Assembly (NCBI RefSeq): GCF_900142215.1 | Contig: NZ_FRAC01000007.1 | Span: 556,548 to 620,547, forward strand | Length of the DNA: 64,000 nucleotides | Reading direction: 5' to 3' | Origin: Anaerocolumna jejuensis DSM 15929 | GTDB taxonomy: Bacteria; Bacillota; Clostridia; Lachnospirales; Lachnospiraceae | Position numbers and translations under genes: made by a program | Notes under the pieces: generated by a model | Told to the model about the DNA's origin: nothing | Databases searched by the model: none | The model's input: only the letters and a program-made list of their open reading frames with translations | Part shown: positions 32,687 to 40,339 of the stretch, piece after piece | Layout of the letters: each line of letters begins with the position of its first letter | Numbering within the stretch: position 1 is the first letter of the stretch

Positions 32687-33355
32687 GTGGACGAAAAAGA
32701 TGTTCATAACGATAACACGGATAAATATTCCCTACGAGGCAGAGTATTTACAAAAATAAGGGAAGATATACTGGCAGGTAAATATAATCAGAATGATGAG
32801 CTAAAGGAAACCTCCATCGGGCAGGAACTGGGGGTCAGCCGTACTCCGGTCAGGGAAGCCTTAAGGCAGCTTGAGCTGGAAGGCCTTGTTAACATCGTGC
32901 CCAACAAGGGAGCTTATGTTAACGGGATTTCAGAAAAAGACATCCATGACATCTATATCATTCGTTCTTACCTGGAGGGCTTATGTGCAAAATGGGCATG
33001 CGAATACATAACCCAGGAACAAATAGACGAATTGGAAGAGGTGGTTTATCTTTCAGAATTTCATGCCAAGAAAGAACATCATGAACAGATCGTGGAATTG
33101 GATAATAAATTTCACCAATTGATTTATGAAGCCTCCAACAGTAAAATATTGAACCATATTTTATCCGATTTCCACCACTATGTACAAAGAGTAAGAAAGA
33201 TAACCCTTGCCTCCGATTTGAGGGCGGCCAGTTCCAATAAAGAGCATACCGCCATATTGGATGCCATCCGGCAGCGGGACGGTGAGAACGCAGAAATGCT
33301 GGCTCATGAGCATATTATGAATACTATCAGAAATATCAGTGAGAGAGGACTGTAA
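32687..33355 (+). CDS. GntR-family (FadR/FCD) transcriptional regulator
   Basis: 222 residues. A winged helix (about 15-85; IGQELGVSRTPVREALRQLELEGLV) is followed by an all-helical FCD effector domain (about 95-215) with the His/Asp pattern that usually holds a metal and a carboxylate ligand. The start is GTG at 32687, seven bases after AGGAGG (32675-32680), which itself overlaps the dehydrogenase stop. As the last gene of the citrate/isocitrate operon and with the palindrome ATTGTATACAAT over the operon promoter, it probably represses its own operon in response to a carboxylic acid such as citrate or 2-oxoglutarate. A terminator follows. Confidence 0.9.
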   Translation: MDEKDVHNDNTDKYSLRGRVFTKIREDILAGKYNQNDELKETSIGQELGVSRTPVREALRQLELEGLVNIVPNKGAYVNGISEKDIHDIYIIRSYLEGLCAKWACEYITQEQIDELEEVVYLSEFHAKKEHHEQIVELDNKFHQLIYEASNSKILNHILSDFHHYVQRVRKITLASDLRAASSNKEHTAILDAIRQRDGENAEMLAHEHIMNTIRNISERGL

Positions 33356-33442
33356 GCCTTTCAATAACCCAGCATTATAAAAGATATAAATAAGCGGTTA
33401 TTGCATCGAATAGGGATTGCAGTTTTAGCTGAAAAAGGAATA

Positions 33443-33488
33443 CCCCGTGGCTTTCAGAAAATATAACGGAAAGCCATGGTTTTTTTTA
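33443..33488 (+). terminator. Intrinsic terminator of the citrate operon
   Basis: CCGTGGCTTTC and GAAAGCCATGG (33469-33479) around a 13-base loop, followed by eight or more T. Confidence 0.9.
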
Positions 33489-33549
33489 TTTTGTTTTGTT
33501 ACCATTCAGCCCTTCACATCTATTCAAAGAAATTTTAAGATAAAGTACA

Positions 33550-33781
33550 GATGGTTTCTGGTTCCGTTCAGGCATTTTCTATTGAGCGGTTCCTTATGAC
33601 ACTTAAATGGCAGCCGTTATGACTAGGTAAAATTACACCAGTGTCTGAGCTCACAGTGTTAATATACCCAATAAATATGAAGCGAGTTTGGTGCAATTTA
33701 ACCTTCCAGGAATAACGGCTGGCATTTTAGTGGAATTGGAACCGTGAACGAGAAAATGCCTGAACGGAACCAGAAACCATC
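33550..33781. repeat. Long palindrome F, diverged member of the A-C family
   Basis: Perfect 31-bp terminal arms (33550-33580 GATGGTTTCTGGTTCCG... and 33751-33781) and imperfect inner arms (for example GGCAGCCGTTAT with ATAACGGCTGGC), total 232 bp. The central region carries TGTCTGAGCTCAC (33642-33654), 93 bases from the outer edge; copy C has TGTCTGAGCCCAC at the equivalent place. Flanks ACA on the left and GTCC on the right are also shared. Stem sequences are unrelated to A-C. The gap of 578 bases otherwise holds only the terminator at 33443. Confidence 0.75.
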
Positions 33782-33933
33782 GTCCGTTTCCCAACACTAA
33801 AATGCAAGGAAGGTTGAACTATAACTTTATTCAATATTTATTACTTAAGTTCCATTGCATCCATAACCAGTATTATGGTAAGATATAACAAATTACCAGA
33901 GATACTATATACAAAGGATAAAAGGAGTAGAGA

Positions 33934-35208
33934 ATGGGATTATTGAATTTGTTCAACCGAAAGATGCAGGAAAAGCTGCAATATGATACCTTTAGTACGA
34001 TGCTTGCCATCCCCCGTTACGAAAAGGATATATTGGAGCCGGATATCATCCTGCAGCGGCTTAAGGAGATGGCTGGTATCCGTATTGTATCCAGTGAACT
34101 GGATGATTATAAGTATGCACTTGTTATTGAATACCGGGAAAAGGAACATCAGCTGCTGTTATATCCGGATAGTTTCACTCTGCCGGAATATTACAGGCAG
34201 CAGCATCGGTTTCCAGATGTGGAAATGGATAAACTGATCAGAGCCGAAACCGGTATTATGATAGAAATGCTTTTTGGTGAAGACAGCCTGGAATCCTATC
34301 ATCTGCAGCTGAAAATTGTAAATGCCATATTGCCCGACCTTCTGGCTTTAATAGATATCAGCTCTGAGAAAATACTTTCCGGCAGATGGGTAGCAATGGC
34401 TGCTGCCTCTGAGGTAGCCCCGGCTCCCAGGTATATTTATACGGTACAGGCGGTATCCGATGATGACCAGGTATGGCTTCATACTCACGGACTGAGCCGC
34501 TGCGGTATCCCGGAGCTGGAAGTACTGAATTCTACCACTGAAACCTCTAACAACCACTATAATATTATCGAAACTGCCGCCAGCAGGCTGCTGGAACAGG
34601 AAGAGCCCCTAAAACCGAAGGAGCCGCTGTATCTGGCCAGACTCTCGGAGGATATCGTTATGGTAATTACCGTTATCTCTTGGGAGGAAGCGGTAAAGGG
34701 ATATCCGTCGGATATGCTTGGCGGAAAAAGGGACCGTGCGGAAAGCCATAACCGGAATACCAATGCAATATTTGTCTACCTTTCGGAAGAGGATTGCAAA
34801 AAGAAACGGTATAAACCTGTTTCCATATACGATGAGGTACTAAAGGACAATCCGATTTTTATGATAACCACCAAGGAAACAGCCAGAATGCGCTCCCTTG
34901 CAATTGAGAGAATTGATTATGTCAGAAAGGCGTTGGGTAAGGGGGAAAATACCATACTGGTCAAAATCGGTCTGGTTATTGACGATGAATTTAAGGAAGA
35001 TAATAATCTTCACGAGCATATCTGGTTTGAACTAAAGGAATTTAACGGAGACACCTTAACGGCCGAGCTGACCCAGGAGCCTTATTATGTAAAGGATATG
35101 CATACGGGCAGCGTCGGTTCCTATAAAATCGACGAGGTTACAGATTGGCTCATATTTACACCGGAACACAGGCTGTCACCGGATGATGCTTATCTTTTGG
35201 CAGAATAA
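33934..35208 (+). CDS. DUF4026/DUF2314 domain protein
   Basis: 424 residues, soluble, acidic, no signal peptide. The N-terminal two thirds resemble DUF4026 (TMLAIPRYEKDILEPDII, then WVAMAAASEV.APRYIYTVQAV and WLHTHGLSRCGIPELEVLN). The last about 90 residues resemble DUF2314 (HEHIWFELKEFNGDTLTAEL and EPYYVKDMHTG, ending DWLIF). DUF2314 occurs in immunity-like and house-keeping proteins of unknown function. AAAGGAG precedes the ATG. It is followed by a terminator and stands alone; no function can be assigned. Confidence 0.65.
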   Translation: MGLLNLFNRKMQEKLQYDTFSTMLAIPRYEKDILEPDIILQRLKEMAGIRIVSSELDDYKYALVIEYREKEHQLLLYPDSFTLPEYYRQQHRFPDVEMDKLIRAETGIMIEMLFGEDSLESYHLQLKIVNAILPDLLALIDISSEKILSGRWVAMAAASEVAPAPRYIYTVQAVSDDDQVWLHTHGLSRCGIPELEVLNSTTETSNNHYNIIETAASRLLEQEEPLKPKEPLYLARLSEDIVMVITVISWEEAVKGYPSDMLGGKRDRAESHNRNTNAIFVYLSEEDCKKKRYKPVSIYDEVLKDNPIFMITTKETARMRSLAIERIDYVRKALGKGENTILVKIGLVIDDEFKEDNNLHEHIWFELKEFNGDTLTAELTQEPYYVKDMHTGSVGSYKIDEVTDWLIFTPEHRLSPDDAYLLAE

Positions 35209-35227
35209 ACATTAATAAACTTCAGCT

Positions 35228-35297
35228 ATACACCTGAATTGACCTATGAAGTTATGCAGATTTCCATGCATCCACAGGTCAATGAAGGTGTATTTTT
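35228..35297 (+). terminator. Intrinsic terminator after the DUF4026 gene
   Basis: ATACACCTGAATTGACCT and AGGTCAATGAAGGTGTAT (35276-35292) pair with bulges and are followed by TTTTTG. Confidence 0.85.
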
Positions 35298-35338
35298 GTG
35301 TTCCTGTTAACTCTCTGGAACAATGGAACGGATTAAAG

Positions 35339-35403
35339 AAATGGTGTACTATTTATACAAGTTGCACCATTTCTATGTGAATTCCTGTAAGCTATGGTAT
35401 AAT
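35339..35403 (+). promoter_or_regulatory. Inverted repeat and extended -10 promoter before the 35544 gene
   Basis: AAATGGTG (35339-35346) and CACCATTT (35365-35372) are an 8-bp inverted repeat that could be an operator; TGGTATAAT (TATAAT at 35398-35403) has a TG extension. The rest of the 335-base gap shows nothing else recognisable. Confidence 0.4.
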
Positions 35404-35543
35404 ATAAACAGAATCTGGTTAAATCAATATGGGCAGCACATTTCATACCAGTTACGACGTATATTAAATGTTAAGGATTAAAAGCTGCTTTGTAAGAGGG
35501 CAGGTTCAAAAGAAATGATAAAAGCTGAATAAGAGAGGTGCTT

Positions 35544-36143
35544 ATGATTTTCTGGAAGAAGAGGGATGTAAAAATTTCAAAAACAGAGAATGAAAGTAAT
35601 ACGGAATATATCCTTGATTACGGCGGCCACAAGGATAGGGAACTATTTCCTGACAGCTTGCTGGCGGATGTAACGGAAAACAGCGGCATACTGGTGGTCT
35701 TAGACACGGAGCTGTTATATACGGTAAACTATACTAATAAAGAGAGCAAGCTGCTGGAATTAAAAGAGGAATTGGAGAAAAGAAAAATTCCCTACCGGGA
35801 AATTGTAACTCAAAAGGAAGCAGATGTAACGGTTCTTGGTGTTAAAATTCAGAACAAGAAAAAAGTTAACTGTTATCAGCTGGGTCTGGCAGTGAATACA
35901 GAGCAATTAAAGGGACTGAAGCTGTTTGAGGATTATTGTGTCTATGCCTATCTGTTTGATAAGGAAACTCAACCGGAAATTCTTCTGGAGCTTTTTGAAA
36001 ATGCCGGGGGCAACAGCGAGGTATTAGGAGGACAGGCACAAATTCAGCTTTATATCGACCATTACCTTAAACGTATTAAAGCAACAGAAAATCATGGGAG
36101 AGACGGAATTATAGAAGAAAAGCTTGCAAAATACAACGGGTAG
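35544..36143 (+). CDS. Uncharacterised 199-residue soluble protein
   Basis: I do not recognise the family. The protein begins MIFWKKRDVKISKTENESN and has no signal peptide or membrane helix; charged alpha/beta sequence with a central Lys/Glu-rich helix (KESKLLELKEELEKRK, about 68-83). The start is the ATG at 35544, since GAGAGG (35533-35538) overlaps the upstream GTG at 35538. It lies between DUF4026 and the convergent ABC-F gene, and is closed by the long hairpin at 36164. FWKK near the N-terminus is similar in style to small DUF-type house-keeping proteins; no function is claimed. Confidence 0.7.
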   Translation: MIFWKKRDVKISKTENESNTEYILDYGGHKDRELFPDSLLADVTENSGILVVLDTELLYTVNYTNKESKLLELKEELEKRKIPYREIVTQKEADVTVLGVKIQNKKKVNCYQLGLAVNTEQLKGLKLFEDYCVYAYLFDKETQPEILLELFENAGGNSEVLGGQAQIQLYIDHYLKRIKATENHGRDGIIEEKLAKYNG

Positions 36144-36163
36144 AAGAAGCAATGTTAATAAAA

Positions 36164-36271
36164 CGGGAGGGGCTGCCGCAAATAATAGTCAGTACCGGAT
36201 ATTATATTCATAAACGAATTTATGAATACAATATCCGGTATGAACTATTTATTTTGCAGCAGCTCCTCCCG
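36164..36271. terminator. 108-bp bidirectional terminator palindrome (E)
   Basis: CGGGAGGGGCTGCCGCAAAT at 36164 pairs with its counterpart ending CTCCTCCCG at 36271, and the centre ACCGGATATTATATTCATAAA pairs perfectly but for one base with TTTATGAATACAATATCCGGT around CGAA. It separates convergent genes ending at 36143 and 36291. The GCTGCCGCAAA core matches the terminators at 15453 and, partly, 12151. Confidence 0.85.
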
Positions 36272-36290
36272 CTTGTAATATAGAGCGATG

Positions 36291-38213
36291 TTATTCGGCA
36301 AGCTCTTCCCAGATTACCATAAGCTCCTCTAATCTTGCCTCAAGGGTTTTCTTTTCCTTGGTCAGCTTTACAAGCTCACTTGAGTTGGTGTAGATTTCTT
36401 CTCTGGTCAGCAGCCCGTCGATTTCTTCGTTCCGAAGCTCTAATTTCTGGATTTCTTCTTCGGTTTTCTTTAAATCGTTCTGGCGTTTACGGATTTTGGA
36501 CTGCTCTTCTTTTTGCTGCTTCCAGTCCGTTTTATTACCGGATTCCTCTGCTTCGCTGCTGCCTTTTGCAGTATTTTCATAAGTACCAGAGGCAGCATTC
36601 GGAGAAAGTTCATCCTTCTTTTCAAGGTAATAATCATAGTTGCCGATATAATTGACCAGGGTATTGGCAGTCAGATTCAGAATTCTGGTGGCGGTCTTAT
36701 TGATAAAATAACGGTCATGGGAGACATAGAGCACGGTTCCGGTGTAATTGTTGATGGCATTTTCAAGGATTTCCTTGGAGGTGATGTCCAGGTGGTTGGT
36801 AGGCTCATCCAATATCAGCAGGTTTGCTTCCGAGAGCATAAGCTTTGCTAAGGATACACGGCCCTTTTCTCCGCCGCTGATATCCCTGATGCGTTTAAAT
36901 ACGTCGTCCCCTGTAAATAAAAAGGCAGCCAGTATATTCCGGATAGAGGTATTGTCCATATCCGGATGGGCATCACTTAATTCATCAAAAAGGGTCTTAT
37001 CCGAATCCAGTACCTGATGCTCCTGGTCATAATAACCGATTTTGACCTTGGAACCAAGAATTACTTTGCCGGAATCTGCGGAAAGCAGTTCATTTATAAT
37101 TTTCAGCAGGGTGGTTTTACCGGTGCCGTTATTACCGATAATAGCGACCCTTTCGCCTCGCTTAATCTCAAAGCTGATATTTTGGAACAAAGCCAGACTG
37201 CCAAAAGCTTTTGAAAGGTTCTCCGCTTTTAACACATCGTTTCCGCTTATGACATGGGGCTCCAGGGTAATGTTCATCTGGGGCTCGTAGGTCACAGGCT
37301 TATCCACTCTTTCAATCTTCTCCAGCATTTTTTCCCGGCTTTCGGCACGGCGGATGGATTTTTCCCGGTTAAAGGAGCGCAGCTTTGTAATGACCTCTTC
37401 CTGGTGCCTGATTTCTTTTTGCTGATTCAAGTAGTGCTTTAGCATGGCATCACGGAGCATTGCCTTTTTCTCTGCATAAGCAGTGTAATTCCCCTCATAG
37501 GAATCAGCCCTGCCATGCTCCAGTTCCACCACTTTTGTTACAACTTTATCAATAAAATAGCGGTCATGGGCAATTACTACCACAGAACCGGGATAATTTA
37601 AAAGGAATGTTTCAAGCCAGGCAATGGACTCCATATCCAGATGGTTGGTAGGCTCATCCAAAAGAATCAGATCCGGCTTGCTAAGGAGCAATTTGCCGAG
37701 AGCAACACGGGTCTTCTGCCCGCCGGACAGGGTGGCTACGGGCTTTGTAAATTCCTCCTCCGTAAAGCCCAGGCCCTTTAGTATGCCTACGACCTCGCTT
37801 TTATAGGAGTATCCGTTCTTTAATTCGAATTCATGGGTAAGCCTGGTGTAGCTTGCAAGCATCTGTTCCAGCTGGCTGCCGGAGGCACCCTTCATGGAAG
37901 CTTCCAGCTGCCGGATGGAGGCTTCTGTTTCTATAACATCTTTTTTTACCGTCAGAATTTCATCATATATGGAATTTTCAGAGGAGAGTCCCTGATGCTG
38001 AGCGAGATATCCTACCGTACAGCCTTTGGCAAAGACAATTTCACCCTCATCGGGAGCAAGCTCTCCTATAATAATTTTAAAAAGGGTCGATTTACCCGCT
38101 CCATTTATACCGATAACAGCGGCCTTTTCCCTCTCATTTACGTGAAAAGAAACACTATTAAGAATCTGGTCCGTTCCAAAGCTTTTGGAAATATTTTTGC
38201 ATGCTAAAATCAT
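36291..38213 (-). CDS. ABC-F family ATPase (YdiF/Uup-like ribosome-associated)
   Basis: 640 residues with two ABC domains and no membrane segment. Site 1: GINGAGKST, LSGGQKTRV and LILLDEPTNHLD; an inter-domain linker rich in Arg/Glu follows (LRSFNREKSIRRAESREKML); site 2: GNNGTGKTT, ISGGEKGRV and LLILDEPTNHLD. A C-terminal charged coiled coil (KRQNDLKKTEEEIQKLELRN) is like that of YdiF/Uup/EttA relatives. Such proteins bind the ribosomal E site and resolve stalled translation; some confer antibiotic resistance, but linker length suggests a housekeeping type. The start at 38213 (MILACKN) has AAAGG eight bases upstream; the ATG at 38276 would add 21 unconserved residues. Confidence 0.9.
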   Translation of the reverse strand: MILACKNISKSFGTDQILNSVSFHVNEREKAAVIGINGAGKSTLFKIIIGELAPDEGEIVFAKGCTVGYLAQHQGLSSENSIYDEILTVKKDVIETEASIRQLEASMKGASGSQLEQMLASYTRLTHEFELKNGYSYKSEVVGILKGLGFTEEEFTKPVATLSGGQKTRVALGKLLLSKPDLILLDEPTNHLDMESIAWLETFLLNYPGSVVVIAHDRYFIDKVVTKVVELEHGRADSYEGNYTAYAEKKAMLRDAMLKHYLNQQKEIRHQEEVITKLRSFNREKSIRRAESREKMLEKIERVDKPVTYEPQMNITLEPHVISGNDVLKAENLSKAFGSLALFQNISFEIKRGERVAIIGNNGTGKTTLLKIINELLSADSGKVILGSKVKIGYYDQEHQVLDSDKTLFDELSDAHPDMDNTSIRNILAAFLFTGDDVFKRIRDISGGEKGRVSLAKLMLSEANLLILDEPTNHLDITSKEILENAINNYTGTVLYVSHDRYFINKTATRILNLTANTLVNYIGNYDYYLEKKDELSPNAASGTYENTAKGSSEAEESGNKTDWKQQKEEQSKIRKRQNDLKKTEEEIQKLELRNEEIDGLLTREEIYTNSSELVKLTKEKKTLEARLEELMVIWEELAE

Positions 38214-38298
38214 TTTTATAGCCTTTCTCTTTGGATTTCTATTTAGAATGATACTGGAACACCTGTAAAAAGTCAAGTAAATGACAGGGAATCAGTAT

Positions 38299-38400
38299 TT
38301 GACAAATAAATATCATTCACATATAATATCTTATTAGGATGAAATAAGTGTAAAAACAATTTTCACTTTCAATTTAAGCAGTACCGCAGACAAGTCTGCG
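38299..38400 (+). promoter_or_regulatory. Consensus promoter and leader hairpin of the rex gene train
   Basis: TTGACA (38299-38304), exactly 17 bases, TATAAT (38322-38327): a perfect SigA promoter. The leader of about 210 bases contains CGCAGAC-AA-GTCTGCG (38385-38400). No Rex-type operator (TTGTTAA..TTAACAA) is seen. Nothing else is apparent in the 325-base gap. Confidence 0.75.
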
Positions 38401-38538
38401 ATATGCATAAGTATTATTATAGGGTTTTTCAGTATCCTTTTAACATAAGAAGACTGGCAGGTTACTGGATGTGATATTATATGCTTTTGGAAGTTTAGGG
38501 TGACCTGTTAACCATATTAATTTGAAGGAGGGTTATAA

Positions 38539-39192
38539 GTGCCAGGAAAAGAAATATCGTTAGCTGTAATACAACGTTTACCAAGATATTACCGCTATTT
38601 AGGTGAATTATTGGAGAATGACGTTGTGCGTATATCATCCAAGGAGTTAAGTGAAAGGATGAATGTAACCGCCTCCCAGATAAGGCAGGACTTGAATAAT
38701 TTTGGTGGATTCGGTCAGCAGGGATATGGTTACAATGTAGAATACCTGTATACGGAAATAGGGAAAATACTTGGACTTGACAAAAGGTATAGTTTAATCA
38801 TCATTGGAGCAGGGAATCTGGGACAAGCTTTGGCAAATTATACGGATTTTGAAAGAAGAGGTTTCTATTTAAAGGGAATCTTTGATGTGAATCCAAGACT
38901 GGAAGGCATCTCCATCAGAGGAGTAGAGATTCAGATGATGGATAATCTGGAGGAATTTGTAAAGAAAAACAAGGTTCATATTGCAGCTCTTACAATCCCC
39001 AAGATGAAGGCTCCCCAGACAGCAAAAGAGATTACGGATATGGGAATTAAGGCAATATGGAATTTTGCACCGGTGGATTTAAATCTTCCCTCCGATGTTA
39101 TTGTGGAAAATGTACACCTGGCAGAAAGCTTAATGCGTATATCCTATACGTTAAAGGATTTGGAAGCTTCCAGGGAAAGTGACGGTAACTGA
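38539..39192 (+). CDS. rex: Redox-sensing transcriptional repressor Rex
   Basis: 217 residues. An N-terminal winged helix (about 1-80; LPRYYRYLGELL, SSKELSERMNVTASQIRQDL, FGGFGQQGYGYNV) is followed by a Rossmann NAD(H) domain (IIIGAGNLGQALANY, then GIFDVNP) and a swapped C-terminal helix. Rex dimers repress fermentation and hydrogen/alcohol genes when NADH/NAD is low and release DNA when NADH rises. The start is GTG at 38539, with GAAGGAGGG ten bases upstream. It leads a same-strand run including acpS, nnrDE, alr and ndoA. Confidence 0.97.
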   Translation: MPGKEISLAVIQRLPRYYRYLGELLENDVVRISSKELSERMNVTASQIRQDLNNFGGFGQQGYGYNVEYLYTEIGKILGLDKRYSLIIIGAGNLGQALANYTDFERRGFYLKGIFDVNPRLEGISIRGVEIQMMDNLEEFVKKNKVHIAALTIPKMKAPQTAKEITDMGIKAIWNFAPVDLNLPSDVIVENVHLAESLMRISYTLKDLEASRESDGN

Positions 39193-39269
39193 CAGCAGAA
39201 GCAGTAATATCGTAAATGACAGACAGAGGTCAGGCAGTATGCGGGCCACACAAAATAACGGGAGTATAC

Positions 39270-39881
39270 ATGAGAAAAAAAGAAGAAATTGACTTCGCAA
39301 AAATTTTTAAGGGAAAAAAAATACCCATTGTAGTGCTGGATGAACGATGGCATCAATTATTTCCGGACTATGATAAGCCTGCCCAGGTAAAGGTCCTGGA
39401 AAATAAATTGAATGAGTTGATGAAGCAGCAGGGGAAGCTGACCAATGACTTAAAAGATTTAAAAAAGTTAAAAAAGCAGCTGATGGGAGAAATTATAACC
39501 CATATGGATGTCAGTGACTCCAAAGAAGGCAAAATGAAGGAAAAGAAGCTTGACCAGAATCAGAGGCTCATCAGGGAAATTGGCGAGAAGATAAAGGATT
39601 CGGAAAACCAGCTTATCGACCTTCCCTATCAGATAAAAGCCGCCAATGAAGAGCTGATTATAGAAAGTACTGCCATCTGCTACAAAAGGTTAAGTGATAA
39701 TACGGAAAAAATCGCGGAAATCAGTCAGTGGGTTCAGTCCATAAGAGAGCAGTTAAAGGTAAAAATCCTGGACAAGCAGGATAAGGAAATAAAAAATACA
39801 GAAATATACAATTATATGCATGATATGCTGGGACCGGAGTTATTGCAGGAATTGGATGAAGATATCAAAAAGGGAAAATAA
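39270..39881 (+). CDS. Uncharacterised coiled-coil protein
   Basis: 203 residues, charged and almost entirely helical. The N-terminus has IPIVVLDERWHQLFP (about 16-30), followed by a long heptad-like coiled coil (about 38-160, LENKLNELMKQQGKLTNDL onward). No membrane or enzyme motif is seen. The start is the ATG at 39270, with GGGAG at 39259-39263; an upstream ATG at 39216 has no site. It sits 77 bases after rex and 39 bases before acpS, so it probably belongs to the same transcript. Its place beside acpS and alr hints at an envelope or lipid-related role, but that is only context. Confidence 0.7.
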   Translation: MRKKEEIDFAKIFKGKKIPIVVLDERWHQLFPDYDKPAQVKVLENKLNELMKQQGKLTNDLKDLKKLKKQLMGEIITHMDVSDSKEGKMKEKKLDQNQRLIREIGEKIKDSENQLIDLPYQIKAANEELIIESTAICYKRLSDNTEKIAEISQWVQSIREQLKVKILDKQDKEIKNTEIYNYMHDMLGPELLQELDEDIKKGK

Positions 39882-39920
39882 TTCATGCCGGCAGACATAA
39901 ATATAAAATGAGGAAACAGC

Positions 39921-40286
39921 ATGATTATTGGCATCGGTACGGATTTAATCGAAATAGAGAGAGTAAGGAAGGCCTGCGGGAAAGAAGCTTTCCGAAGGAA
40001 AGTATATACGCCGAAGGAATTGGAGCTGGCAAGCAGTGATACTGTTAAGCTTGCCGGGAATTTTGCCGTAAAGGAAGCGGTCACCAAAATGTTCGGAACC
40101 GGTTTTTACGGCATAGCTCCCTTGGATATTGAAGTACTGCGGGATGAATTAGGAAAGCCTTATGTAAATCTGTATAACGGTGCCAGGGAACTGGCTGATA
40201 AATTAGCCGTAAAAAGAATACACGTGACCATAACAAATACCAGAGAATATGCCAGCGCATTTGTTGTCGGTGAAGGTCAGGATTAA
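39921..40286 (+). CDS. acpS: Holo-[acyl-carrier-protein] synthase
   Basis: 121 residues, normal for the AcpS trimer type. It transfers 4'-phosphopantetheine from CoA to a serine of acyl carrier protein, starting fatty-acid synthesis. The Mg/CoA-binding motifs GTDLIEIERV (near the N-terminus) and FAVKEAVTK (about 50-58) are present, with VTITNTREYASAFV at the C-terminus. GAGGAAACAGC precedes the ATG. Order acpS-nnrDE-alr-ndoA is the classical Firmicutes arrangement. Confidence 0.96.
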   Translation: MIIGIGTDLIEIERVRKACGKEAFRRKVYTPKELELASSDTVKLAGNFAVKEAVTKMFGTGFYGIAPLDIEVLRDELGKPYVNLYNGARELADKLAVKRIHVTITNTREYASAFVVGEGQD

Positions 40287-40339
40287 ATTCGACTGATATT
40301 TTTTTTGAAAAAATGGAATGTCCCTGAAAAGAGGTCTGT

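Noticed and set aside
38277..38538. Rex operator upstream of rex (autoregulation)
   Set aside because: GTTAACC near 38510 is only a fragment; no TTGTTAA-N4-TTAACAA-type palindrome is found.
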